32,523 nt of DNA from Candidatus Odoribacter faecigallinarum (GCA_019114285.1 DXFT01000046.1:1-32523), one strand, 5' to 3'. Positions 9,432-18,624 are shown, numbered from the stretch's first letter. The notes: generated by a model not told the origin, from the sequence alone. A program made the numbers and translations.

Positions 9432-11564
9432 TCAAAGTTTGATAGTGAGGGAAATGCCGGCTCTCCGTGGTGCTCCGGATTGTCCCATTTCATTGTATGC
9501 TGTCAATTTGCTGCCTATGGGATTATTCAACATATAGGCAAAAAAGGCTTTGTCCAAAATGTTCTTTGCCCATACCCGCAATTCTAATCTCTTTCCCGAT
9601 ACTCCAGCGTTTAAGTTCCATAAAAAGTAAGGGGATTGGGACAAGGTATTGGCTTCGTCAAAGTATTGTTTGCCAAACCCGTTTACTGTTGTTGTTATGT
9701 CAAAATGCCGGAACAGGGGCAGGCTGACTTGTTTTCCGTAGTGAAATCCTGTATGGCAGGTAAATTCCGGCGACATGACAATTCGGTTGCCCTCATGTTC
9801 TTTTTCCTCGTTCCGGTAATATTTGGAATGGTTGTATCCTGCGGCTAAGATGTACGATAGCCCTGGCAACAATTCCCATTGCAAATCACTTTCCACCCCC
9901 CAGCTGTGTGCATCCCCTGCATTCTGGATATTAGGTCCCATCATGCCCATTACAAAGATTTGCTGATTTTGCCAATCAATGAAAAACGTAGCCGCGTTTA
10001 AAGAAAATCTTTTGTTACGTGCCCTATATTTTATGCCTATTTCGTAATTCCACAATTTTTCAGCATCGTATCTTAGGTTTACTTCCTTTGACATCATGTC
10101 ATTCACAATAATATTGTACCCTCCGGCTTTATAACCTTTGGCGATTGTTGCGTAAATAGAAAGGTGGTCATTGCATTGGTACAGGGCGGAGAACTTGGGC
10201 AACCAGGCTTGGAAATCTGCATTTTCCTCGGATGCATGGAATTCCTGAAAACCGTTTCCTCCTGTAAAAAGCACACTGTCCCGGTAATCCAAATTTGTTT
10301 TCTCATAATCATAACGAAGGCCAGCCGTCAGGCTCAAGCCTGGCAGCAAGCCGTGCAGGCAGATTTGCCCGTATCCGGCGATACCCCATGTGTCATTCTC
10401 ATTGACGTAATTGGCTTTCTCCAAAGGGACAGGCAATAACAATTGTTTGTCCTTCCCGAAATTGGCGACATATTTATTGGTTAAGCCCTTGTAAAAACCA
10501 AATACCCCCGCAGTCCATTCCAACCGGCTACCGCTGACGGATTGAATATTGATTTCTTCCGTCACCAGATGTTGGTGCGACTTTTTATTGTTATCGAACA
10601 CATCCAGGTAAGTGAAGTCGGCATCCAATAATTGTTTGTCTTTGCTCCAGGAATAAGAGGTTGCTGAGGATAAGTTGAATTTTTGCCAGCGCTTTTCAGT
10701 GTTTATGTGTGCAGATGCCAAGTCCCGTTTATAAGAAGACGGTACATTATAATTGACCCGGTATCTGTCCATTTTAAGGGAATCTATCCGGTAGTATGCA
10801 TAACCGCCATCATAGGAATCCAGGTAGTTTGCCCCGAAAACAATCTTCCAATCTTGTCCTGCATACCAGATGCCGTTATATTGTACATTCCACATTTCTG
10901 TTGGATTTGAGCGTTGGTCTGCATCGAATTTGTTGCGGAAATACCCCCGTGACCGATTGTAAGAAGCTGCTAACTTGCTGTAAACCTTTTTACCTGGCAA
11001 ATGAAATATGGCATGGTAATCTTGGGACAGGAAACTTGCTATGCCCAATTGGATTTCACCTTTAAATTCTCTTGCCGGTGGGTTGGTTTCAATGTTGATA
11101 AGTCCATTGATACTGTTCCTGCCGTAGAGGGTAGTCTGCGGTCCTCGTAGCACGTCAATTTGCTTAATGTCATATAATTCAAAAATAAAGGCATTTTTGT
11201 CGAATACAGGGATGCCGTCCACATATAACCCTACGGGCGGAGTACCTGATACCGTCCCGACACCTCTCATGTAAATGGGAGTGGAGAGTTTCAATCCTCC
11301 TTCTTGCATGTAAAAATTGGGAACCAAGCCTGAAAGGTTTCTTAAGTCGGGCGCACTCTCTCCTGAAAGCAGGGAGGGTGTGATAACGCTTAACGCTACG
11401 GGAATTTCCATGGGCGACAGCTTTCTTTTTTCAGCTTTCACGATAATTTCTTGTAGCGTTTGCATATAGTGGAATGTTGAGTCTTCCGGATGGAAAAAAC
11501 TGGACTTTTGAGCTAAAATAGGAATATGGATTAAACATATTAATCCGATGATTAGATATCGCAT
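9432..11564 (-). CDS. TonB-dependent outer membrane receptor
   Basis: 710 aa; plug domain (QEIIVKAEKRKLSPMEIPVALSVITPSLL...IYMRGVG...IDVLRGPQTTLYGRNSINGLINI) and C-terminal beta-barrel end GAPRRAGISLTIKL. Confidence 0.95.
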   Translation of the reverse strand: MRYLIIGLICLIHIPILAQKSSFFHPEDSTFHYMQTLQEIIVKAEKRKLSPMEIPVALSVITPSLLSGESAPDLRNLSGLVPNFYMQEGGLKLSTPIYMRGVGTVSGTPPVGLYVDGIPVFDKNAFIFELYDIKQIDVLRGPQTTLYGRNSINGLINIETNPPAREFKGEIQLGIASFLSQDYHAIFHLPGKKVYSKLAASYNRSRGYFRNKFDADQRSNPTEMWNVQYNGIWYAGQDWKIVFGANYLDSYDGGYAYYRIDSLKMDRYRVNYNVPSSYKRDLASAHINTEKRWQKFNLSSATSYSWSKDKQLLDADFTYLDVFDNNKKSHQHLVTEEINIQSVSGSRLEWTAGVFGFYKGLTNKYVANFGKDKQLLLPVPLEKANYVNENDTWGIAGYGQICLHGLLPGLSLTAGLRYDYEKTNLDYRDSVLFTGGNGFQEFHASEENADFQAWLPKFSALYQCNDHLSIYATIAKGYKAGGYNIIVNDMMSKEVNLRYDAEKLWNYEIGIKYRARNKRFSLNAATFFIDWQNQQIFVMGMMGPNIQNAGDAHSWGVESDLQWELLPGLSYILAAGYNHSKYYRNEEKEHEGNRIVMSPEFTCHTGFHYGKQVSLPLFRHFDITTTVNGFGKQYFDEANTLSQSPYFLWNLNAGVSGKRLELRVWAKNILDKAFFAYMLNNPIGSKLTAYNEMGQSGAPRRAGISLTIKL

Positions 11565-11656
11565 AAAAATAATTTAAAATCAAAAAGTAAATAATAAGAT
11601 AGGGCAAAACGACTTGCCATTGGGGGCAATTGACCCGACAGGCCAAAAGACAGAGT

Positions 11657-11974
11657 TTATGCGAAACATGACGGGGGAGCGCGTAAAAACCCCAAGGAGA
11701 GGACAGGGGAATGTGTTTCAGAATCAGGCACGACACCAATGTCTGTCCTTTCAATTTCTTCAAAACCTGAATCTTCTTCTGCTTCTTTGCTTTGGGTAGT
11801 TTGGCTGATTACAATAACCGTTTCCGCCTTTGCCGGGCATTCGTAATGGACGCCTTGCGAAGGGATATTGATTTCCATTGCACCCCTTGCTCCTTTGAAA
11901 TAAAGGAAAACCACCAAAAAAGCAGGGAATAACAGGTAAATCATCAAGTGAGCCGATATACCTATTAAAAACAT
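11657..11974 (-). CDS. Small membrane-anchored hypothetical protein
   Basis: 105 aa; N-terminal TM helix MFLIGISAHLMIYLLFPAFLVVFLYFKG; promoter-like TAATTTTG immediately upstream on the minus strand; same strand as TBDR. Confidence 0.6.
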   Translation of the reverse strand: MFLIGISAHLMIYLLFPAFLVVFLYFKGARGAMEINIPSQGVHYECPAKAETVIVISQTTQSKEAEEDSGFEEIERTDIGVVPDSETHSPVLSLGFLRAPPSCFA

Positions 11975-12101
11975 GGGGGCAAAATTACAAATATCTTCAT
12001 GAAAACAAACACCCCGGACAGAAAAAAGCGTACCGGTTCTTTTATTTGCGATGCCCGAAACTTCTTGTTTAACGGGATGTAGCTTATGGGTTGCTTATGG
12101 G

Positions 12102-12213
12102 TTTCTTCGTCTTTCCGGGTACCTTACCGGTACCTTCCGGGTACCCTGGGGGTTCAAATATACTACCAAGGTACCAACAAGGTTCCCCCAAGGTACCCGG
12201 AAAGACGAAGAAA
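12102..12213. repeat. 24-bp perfect inverted repeat enclosing an 11-bp-phased GGTACC array
   Basis: TTTCTTCGTCTTTCCGGGTACCTT (12102-12125) vs its exact reverse complement (12190-12213); GGTACC at 12118, 12129, 12140, 12170, 12192. Confidence 0.9.
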
Positions 12214-12242
12214 CATCGAAGAAAGGCAGGGGAAAATAGAAA

Positions 12243-12893
12243 TTACTGCACTTTAATTCTTCTTTCCACCTTTTCCCAATCTACTAATTTCCAAAAATTC
12301 CCGATATACTTGGCTCGGGCGTTTTGCGTGTCCAGATAATAGGCATGTTCCCATACATCCAGCGTAAGGAGGGGATGTTTGCCTTCCGTCAAAGGATTGC
12401 CGGCATTCCCCAGTGCCAGAATCTCCACGTTGTCTCCGTTCTGTACCAACCATACCCATCCGGAACCGAACAAAGTAGCTCCTGCCTGGGTGAATTTTTC
12501 TTTGAAATCCTCCACGCTGCCGAAGCTCTTTTCCAACAATTGGCGAGCCTTTCCCTCCGGTTGGCTTTCCCCGTTGCCTTGCAGGGCTTCAAAATAGAAG
12601 TAATGGTTGAACGTTTGGGCTGCATTGTTGAACAATCCGCCATTGCTTCGGACAACAATTTCATGTAGCGGCAGGTTTTCAAACTCTGTCCCTGTTTTCA
12701 ACTTGTTCAGGTTTTCAATATAGGTGGCAAGGTGTTTCCCGTAATGGAATCCAATGGTCTCTTTGCTGATATAAGGTTCCAGCGCATCCACAGCGTAAGG
12801 CAGGGATGCCAATACGAATTGGTTGTCTTTATTTCTTGCGTTTACTGTCTCACAGCATAGCAAGCCGCAGTTGCATGTTTCGTTTTTCATCAT
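12243..12893 (-). CDS. sodB: Fe/Mn superoxide dismutase with Cys-rich N-terminal extension
   Basis: LPYAVDALEPYISKETIGFHYGKHLATYIENLNKL, GSGWVWLVQN, LLTLDVWEHAYYLDTQNARAKYIGNFW. ORF-track start (12944) falls inside the promoter; ATG at 12893 preferred. Confidence 0.95.
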   Translation of the reverse strand: MMKNETCNCGLLCCETVNARNKDNQFVLASLPYAVDALEPYISKETIGFHYGKHLATYIENLNKLKTGTEFENLPLHEIVVRSNGGLFNNAAQTFNHYFYFEALQGNGESQPEGKARQLLEKSFGSVEDFKEKFTQAGATLFGSGWVWLVQNGDNVEILALGNAGNPLTEGKHPLLTLDVWEHAYYLDTQNARAKYIGNFWKLVDWEKVERRIKVQ

Positions 12894-12913
12894 GGTTTTA
12901 AATTTTACTTTTA

Positions 12914-12944
12914 CAAATATATTGATTTTATTTGAAATACGCAA
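12914..12944 (-). promoter_or_regulatory. Bacteroidetes-type promoter of sod
   Basis: Minus strand TTG (12944-12942), 20-bp spacer, TATATTTG (12921-12914), ~20 nt before ATG 12893. Confidence 0.65.
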
Positions 12945-13077
12945 GGAAGATTATTTTCTTTTTATTTTATAAGCGAAGCGAGACGCTTATGTTGCTTCAT
13001 GACGCCCGATTGAATGAAAGGTTTTATTTTTCATATTGAGAAACTGTGTCAATAACTAATAAAAAAGTTTGAAATGC

Positions 13078-13108
13078 TTGCAGTAAAGAGAAAACAACTA
13101 TAATTTTG
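13078..13108 (+). promoter_or_regulatory. Promoter of rubrerythrin gene
   Basis: TTGC (13078-13081), 19 bp, TAATTTTG (13101-13108). Confidence 0.6.
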
Positions 13109-13142
13109 TACTACATATTTAATCAATAAAACAAAGAAAGTC

Positions 13143-13691
13143 ATGAAGAAATTTATTTGTACTGTATGCGGATATGTTTATGAGGGTGAGGAAGCTCCAG
13201 AATTTTGCCCGCAGTGTAAAGCACCGAAGTCTAAATTCAAAGAAATGGTAGAAACTGAGGGTGCATTGACTTTTGTTGACGAGCATGTAATTGGAGTTGC
13301 AAAAGGTGTAGATCCTGAAGTCCTTGAAGGTCTGAAGGCACATTTTAATGGTGAATGTACAGAAGTAGGCATGTATCTTGCAATGAGTCGCCAGGCTGAT
13401 CGTGAAGGCTATCCTGAAGTTGCTGAAGCATTTAAGCGTTATGCGTGGGAAGAAGCTGAGCATGCAGCTAAATTCTGTGAACTTTTGGGAGAAATGGTTT
13501 GGGATACCAAAACCAATCTGAAAAAACGGATGGAGGCAGAAGCCGGGGCTTGTGAAGACAAAAAACGTATTGCAACACTCGCCAAAAAATTGAATTATGA
13601 CGCGATTCATGATACGGTGCATGAAATGTGCAAAGATGAAGCACGTCATGGTAAAGGGTTTGAGGGGTTATATAACCGTTATTTTAAATAA
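13143..13691 (+). CDS. Reverse-type rubrerythrin (N-terminal rubredoxin domain)
   Basis: [25 protein letters not shown] rubredoxin domain precedes the diiron domain ([28 protein letters not shown]). Confidence 0.95.
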   Translation: MKKFICTVCGYVYEGEEAPEFCPQCKAPKSKFKEMVETEGALTFVDEHVIGVAKGVDPEVLEGLKAHFNGECTEVGMYLAMSRQADREGYPEVAEAFKRYAWEEAEHAAKFCELLGEMVWDTKTNLKKRMEAEAGACEDKKRIATLAKKLNYDAIHDTVHEMCKDEARHGKGFEGLYNRYFK

Positions 13692-13711
13692 TCCGATGCT
13701 TAGTGATATTG

Positions 13712-13740
13712 AGCGCAACTTTCTAAGTTGCGCTTTTTTT
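13712..13740 (+). terminator. Terminator after rubrerythrin
   Basis: AGCGCAACTT-TCT-AAGTTGCGCT followed by T-run. Confidence 0.9.
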
Positions 13741-13809
13741 ATGCTTCCATTTTAAATTCACTATAAAATTGAATGGTTACTTTGTCGTGTAATTTAAAAT
13801 TGATGAGTT

Positions 13810-15114
13810 ATGAATAGATTTTTGATTCTTTGTGCAATAAGTATTGCCAGTTTGTTTGTCGCTTGTGATGATGATTCCTCTAAGCGATTGCCTGATGGAG
13901 TTATATTGAATCCGAATGATGTGCCGGTGGCTGTGCTGGATGCTTTTGAAAAACAATATCCGAATGCTGTAAATGTCAGATGGGAAAAAAAGAACGGGTA
14001 TGCAGTAGCTACTTTTAATGAGAGAGAAGGTAATAAAGATGACCAAAGCGCTTGGTTTTCATGGAGCGAAGGTGTGTGGGGCATGACAGAATATGAGATT
14101 TTGTATGATGCTCTTCCAGACAATGTGCGTGCAGCTTTTGAATCCAGCAAATATGCTGCAAATCCTTGGAAAAAATCGCGGGAAGTTGATGTGTTGCAAC
14201 GTAATGAGAGTGAAACTCTTTATGTCATAGAAGTTTCTAAGGATGAAAAAGGGAAGGAGACTGAGGTTGACCTTTATTATAGTAGTGACAGTATTTTGGT
14301 AAAGGAAATTGCAGATGCCGAGGATGACAAAGATTATTATGAACTATTGCCCCAACGCCCGGAAAGTTTTGTCTCCAATTGGTTGAATACGAATTACCCG
14401 GATGCCCGTATTGTGGATATGGAAATTGAAAATGGCATGACAGAAATTGAATTTATTCACAGTGGGTTGAAATTGGAGGCATTGTTTGACGGTTCATCTG
14501 CTTGGATGCAGACAAAGACAGAGTATGAAGGAAAGTGGATAGAAGAGGTGCCCGTAAATTTAGAAATCATCAAAAATACCTATCCTGACGCACGAATAGA
14601 GGAAGTCGTCAAATATGAGACTGTAAAAAATGGGGTGTATTATTGCGTTGAATTGGAAAGCCGTTTTGATGATGATATGAAAGTTTATATAGACGAAGAA
14701 GGCAGGGAAATCGAGCGTCCCATTGATAACCCGATAACAGGAGGAATTCCTGTCGGAAATAATATTGAGAATTTTATTGCCGACCGCTATCCGGGTGCGG
14801 TTATCATAGAGAAGGATTATGATGACGGTTATACGGAAGTGGGTTTCCGCCATGACAGCTATATAAAAGAAGCTTATTTTACAGGCAGTGAGGAATGGGT
14901 ATGTACAACTTGGGATATCCACCCTGATGATTTGCCAGAGGCTGTACGTTTGACTTTAGAGCAAAAATACAGCAATTATAGGATTGACGGAGAGGTTGAA
15001 GTTATTGAAAATTCCTCCTTTGTCCAATATGAGGTTGAAATAGAAAACGGAAGGCATGAATTAAAGCTAATTTTCGCAAAAGACGGAGAAGTATTACAAG
15101 AAGTGAGAGATTAA
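13810..15114 (+). CDS. Lipoprotein with tandem PepSY-like (PF11396-type) domains
   Basis: 434 aa; lipobox LFVAC followed by DDDSS; repeated blocks VLDAFEKQYPNAVNVRW / VSNWLNTNYPDARIVDM / IENFIADRYPGAVIIEK. Confidence 0.8.
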   Translation: MNRFLILCAISIASLFVACDDDSSKRLPDGVILNPNDVPVAVLDAFEKQYPNAVNVRWEKKNGYAVATFNEREGNKDDQSAWFSWSEGVWGMTEYEILYDALPDNVRAAFESSKYAANPWKKSREVDVLQRNESETLYVIEVSKDEKGKETEVDLYYSSDSILVKEIADAEDDKDYYELLPQRPESFVSNWLNTNYPDARIVDMEIENGMTEIEFIHSGLKLEALFDGSSAWMQTKTEYEGKWIEEVPVNLEIIKNTYPDARIEEVVKYETVKNGVYYCVELESRFDDDMKVYIDEEGREIERPIDNPITGGIPVGNNIENFIADRYPGAVIIEKDYDDGYTEVGFRHDSYIKEAYFTGSEEWVCTTWDIHPDDLPEAVRLTLEQKYSNYRIDGEVEVIENSSFVQYEVEIENGRHELKLIFAKDGEVLQEVRD

Positions 15115-15148
15115 TATTCTTGTCTAAAAGAATAAAGAGAGGTTGTCC

Positions 15149-15212
15149 AAGCATAGCCAGCTATGCTTCTTGAAATGCCCCCAAAAAGTTGGATAAAAAC
15201 TTTTTGGGGGCA
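15149..15212 (+). terminator. Two adjacent hairpins; second is a strong terminator-like inverted repeat
   Basis: AAGCATAG-CCAG-CTATGCTT (15149-15168); TGCCCCCAAAAAGTT-ggataaa-AACTTTTTGGGGGCA (15176-15212), 15-bp perfect stem. Confidence 0.7.
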
Positions 15213-15418
15213 CTTCATTTTGAACGGTTCATAGAAGGAACTGTCAGTAACCACTAACCCATAAAATTTTCTCACGACAAAAAAGTCAGGCAAAAAGGGA
15301 ATAAAAAAACTTTTTGATGTAATTTTGAGGATGACAAGTGAGTGGTAATTTAGTAATAATAGACTCAACTTTTTCAGCAAAGAAGAAGGAAAAATGAATG
15401 AATGGAATAAAAGTGTAT

Positions 15419-15826
15419 ATGATGAAAGAGAAGGTAGAGTTATTGAATGATATTTGTAAAAATACGTTGGTGGAGAATTTAGGTATTGTGTTTACCGCTT
15501 CCGGAGAAGATTGGTTGGAGGCACGGATGCCCATTGATAGCCGTACCTGCCGTCCGGACGGGGCGTTGCACGGTGGCGCAAACATGGCTCTGGCGGAGAC
15601 AGTTGGCGGAGCTTTGAGTACGATGTTGCAGCCGGAAGGGGAGCGTTTCCGGGTGTTTGGCATTGAGGTGAACGGAAACCATGTGAAGCAAGCCCGCGGG
15701 ACATCTGTTACCGCACGGGGATACTTCCTCCACCGGGGCAGGCGGACGCAAGTTGTACAGGTGGAAATCCGTGATGAATACGGTACTTTAGTGACAATCA
15801 ACCGAGTGACCAACATGGTCGTGTAA
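15419..15826 (+). CDS. PaaI/hotdog-fold thioesterase
   Basis: RPDGALHGGANMALAETVGGALSTM (hotdog HGG motif), VTARGYFLHRGRRTQVVQVEI. Confidence 0.88.
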   Translation: MMKEKVELLNDICKNTLVENLGIVFTASGEDWLEARMPIDSRTCRPDGALHGGANMALAETVGGALSTMLQPEGERFRVFGIEVNGNHVKQARGTSVTARGYFLHRGRRTQVVQVEIRDEYGTLVTINRVTNMVV

Positions 15827-16150
15827 ACAGGGAAAGATGTGCCGGACTGAAAGTATCTGTAAATAGGTTACAAATATCCGTAAATGCGTTATAGTCTTTG
15901 CAAAGCCCGTCCTAATATGCTTACGCCTGCAGAACGGGAAGCGCTTGGGGCTGCCATTTATGCCTATCGTCATGCACCGGATGTGGAGAATGCTTGGCAA
16001 AATGTCCCCAACACTTGGATATTCCTGGTTTATTGGCAAAGGTGAAAGAAACAATGGGAAGGTAAAAGCACTTTCCCAAACCTTTATCTTATGGAATGAC
16101 AGTGGACAATCGTTGGAAACGGGGATTGTCAGCAAAATTTATGAAAGTCT

Positions 16151-16184
16151 GTTGTCTAATGACGATAAAATCTTGTTATTTTTG
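16151..16184 (+). promoter_or_regulatory. Promoter of M13 peptidase
   Basis: GTTG (16151-16154), 22 bp, TATTTTTG (16177-16184). Confidence 0.5.
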
Positions 16185-16229
16185 CGCTTACTTTGTAGAT
16201 GAATCAAGTTTTAATCAATAAGTATAATT

Positions 16230-18263
16230 ATGAATAAAGGATTTTATGTATCGGTATTGGCACTTGCCTTGGCAACAGTAGCTTGCAACGGCAAGAAGGA
16301 GGGTGCCTTGAGTGGGGGCATTGATGTTGCGAATCTGGATAAAACTGTTTCTCCCAAGACAGATTTTTACCAGTACGCTTGTGGGGGATGGATGAAGACG
16401 CATCCGTTGACAGATGAGTACGGACGTTTCGGTTCTTTTGATTTGTTGGCGGAAAATAATCGGACTCAATTGCATGGATTAATTAAAGGTCTTGCCACTC
16501 AGCAGCAGGAACCGGGTAGCATCGGACAGAAGATAGGGGATTTGTATAATCTGGCGATGGATTCCACAAAATTGAATGCTGACGGAATGAAACCGATGAA
16601 ACCAATGTTGGATAAGGTTGCAGCGGTGAAAGACCGTAAGGGTTTGACTGTATTGGCAGCTGAAATGACACGCCAAGGCTTGGGGGCTTATTTTAATCTG
16701 TTCATAGGGGCTGACGAGAAAAACAGCAGCATGAATATTGTGCAGGCATTCCAAGGCGGGTTAGGTCTTGGCGACCGCGATTATTATCTTTCTGATGACG
16801 CGCACAACAAGGATATTCGTGCGAAGTATGAAGCCCACATTGCGAGGATGTTCCGCTTAGCAGGATATGAGGAGGGACAAGCAGTGAAAGCAGCAGGTCA
16901 GGCAATGGCAGTGGAGACCGATTTGGCAAAGGCTGCCTATGACAGGGTGAAAGCGCGTGACCCGCAAGCCAATTACCATAAAATGACTGTGGCAGAATTG
17001 GAACGGCAAGCACCGGGGATAGATTGGAATTTGTATTTCAAGTCTCTCGGATTGCCGGAAGTAAAGGAGTTGAACGTGGCGCAGCCGGAAGCTTTGGCAG
17101 AGGTTGCAAAACAAGTGGGGAAGGGAGATTTGGATGCACAGAAATCATATTTGCTTTGGAAAGTGATTGACGGGGCGGCTTCTTACTTGAGTGATGAATT
17201 TGTAGAAGCTAATTTTGATTTCTATGGCAAAGTCTTGTCCGGGACGCCGGAAATGCAACCTCGTTGGAAACGGGCAGTGTCGGCAGTGGATGGCATGATG
17301 GGAGAAGCTGTCGGCAAAATGTACGTGGAGAAATACTTCCCCGCTGCAGCCAAGGAACGGATGGTGAAATTGGTTGGCAATCTGCAACAGGCATTGGGTG
17401 AGCGTATCCGTGCATTGACGTGGATGAGCGATGAGACGAAGGCAAAGGCGCTGGAAAAATTGTCTGCCATTTATGTGAAAGTGGGCTATCCTGACCAATG
17501 GCGTGATTACAGTTCGTTGGACATCAAAAAGGATTCTTATTGGGCAAATGTCCTTCGTTCCAATGTATTCGAATATGATTATATGCTGGCAAAGAACGGA
17601 AAACCGGTGGATAAGACAGAATGGATGATGACACCGCAGACAGTGAATGCTTATTATAATCCGACGACGAATGAGATTTGTTTCCCTGCCGGTATTTTGC
17701 AGTATCCGTTTTTTGACATGAAGGCAGATGACGCTTTTAATTATGGGGCTATCGGTGTGGTCATCGGTCATGAGATGACCCACGGGTTTGACAATCATGG
17801 ACGCCAATATGACAAAGATGGTAATCTACGGGATTGGTGGACGGCAGAGGATGCCAAGAAGTTTGAGGAACGCACCCAAGTCTTGGTGGATTGGTTTGAT
17901 AAGATAGAAGTACTTCCGGGATTGCATGCTAATGGCAAGTTGACCTTGGGTGAGAACATTGCCGATTACGGTGGTTTGCAAGTGGCTTTCCAGGCTTTCC
18001 ACAATGCGGTGAAAGATGCTCCGTTGGGCGTTGTGGACGGTTTTACTCCTGAACAGCGTTTCTATCTGGCATACGCCGGCGTGTGGGCTGCCAATATCCG
18101 GGACGAAGAAATCCGTTTGCGTACGCAGACTGACGAGCATTCTTTGGGACGTTGGAGGGTAAATGCAACCCTTCCGCACATTGAAGGCTGGTATGAAGCG
18201 TTTGGCGTACAGGAAGGAGACCCGATGTATCTGGCTCCGGATAAACGGGCTTCTATCTGGTAA
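16230..18263 (+). CDS. M13 family (neprilysin/PepO-like) metallopeptidase, predicted lipoprotein
   Basis: 677 aa; VIGHEMTHGFDNHGRQYDKDGNLRDWW (HExxH), LGENIADYGGLQVA, lipobox ATVAC. Confidence 0.96.
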   Translation: MNKGFYVSVLALALATVACNGKKEGALSGGIDVANLDKTVSPKTDFYQYACGGWMKTHPLTDEYGRFGSFDLLAENNRTQLHGLIKGLATQQQEPGSIGQKIGDLYNLAMDSTKLNADGMKPMKPMLDKVAAVKDRKGLTVLAAEMTRQGLGAYFNLFIGADEKNSSMNIVQAFQGGLGLGDRDYYLSDDAHNKDIRAKYEAHIARMFRLAGYEEGQAVKAAGQAMAVETDLAKAAYDRVKARDPQANYHKMTVAELERQAPGIDWNLYFKSLGLPEVKELNVAQPEALAEVAKQVGKGDLDAQKSYLLWKVIDGAASYLSDEFVEANFDFYGKVLSGTPEMQPRWKRAVSAVDGMMGEAVGKMYVEKYFPAAAKERMVKLVGNLQQALGERIRALTWMSDETKAKALEKLSAIYVKVGYPDQWRDYSSLDIKKDSYWANVLRSNVFEYDYMLAKNGKPVDKTEWMMTPQTVNAYYNPTTNEICFPAGILQYPFFDMKADDAFNYGAIGVVIGHEMTHGFDNHGRQYDKDGNLRDWWTAEDAKKFEERTQVLVDWFDKIEVLPGLHANGKLTLGENIADYGGLQVAFQAFHNAVKDAPLGVVDGFTPEQRFYLAYAGVWAANIRDEEIRLRTQTDEHSLGRWRVNATLPHIEGWYEAFGVQEGDPMYLAPDKRASIW

Positions 18264-18271
18264 TACTTTTA

Positions 18272-18310
18272 AGAAGGCTGTACAAAAGGAATGCAGCCTT
18301 CTCTTGTTTT
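18272..18310 (+). terminator. Terminator after M13 peptidase
   Basis: AGAAGGCTG...CAGCCTTCT then CTTGTTTTTG. Confidence 0.8.
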
Positions 18311-18339
18311 TGTTCTAAACAAATGATATGAGTAAATGA

Positions 18340-18382
18340 AGCAGCCTGTCTTTGACAAAGCATACGTCAAGGACAGGCTGCT
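18340..18382. terminator. Long hairpin in convergent intergenic region
   Basis: AGCAGCCTGTC-T-TTGAC...GTCAA-G-GACAGGCTGCT, 17-bp stem including one G-T. Confidence 0.65.
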
Positions 18383-18400
18383 TGTTCATAGTGAAGACAA

Positions 18401-18568
18401 GACCAAATCAAATGTTATCCCGGTAACACACCCCCAAATTCCCCGTTCCTCCGCCCATGCCAATGAGAGGAAGAAGGGGGATAAATCGGAGTTGAAACGG
18501 CTTTGATACGGGAACAGACCGTGTACAGACCGGGAAAACGATTAAAGATGAGCGATTAACGATTAATG
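18401..18568 (-). repeat. Dispersed intergenic repeat, copy B
   Basis: Reverse complement matches copies A and C, including TAATCGTTAATCG, CGGTCTGTTCCCGTATCAA, ATTGGCATGGGCGGAGGAA, GGGTGTGTTACC, TTTGATTTGGTC. Confidence 0.85.
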
Positions 18569-18624
18569 ATAGAAATTTATAATTTCTGGATTTCTGCCTC
18601 TGTAAATCGGTGTTCCTCACTGTG

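Noticed and set aside
11565-11656. Cobalamin-type riboswitch in the TBDR leader
   Set aside because: No B12-box-like conserved blocks recognised; only ~90 nt between the small ORF and the TBDR.
12051-12339. Short + strand ORFs over the GGTACC array
   Set aside because: Sequence is dominated by an inverted repeat with an 11-bp period, not codon structure; overlaps the sod 3' end.
13119-13649. 176-aa minus-strand ORF
   Set aside because: Antisense to rubrerythrin; Phe/Cys-rich shadow translation.
17145-17807. 220-aa minus-strand ORF
   Set aside because: Antisense to the M13 peptidase including its HExxH motif; shadow ORF.
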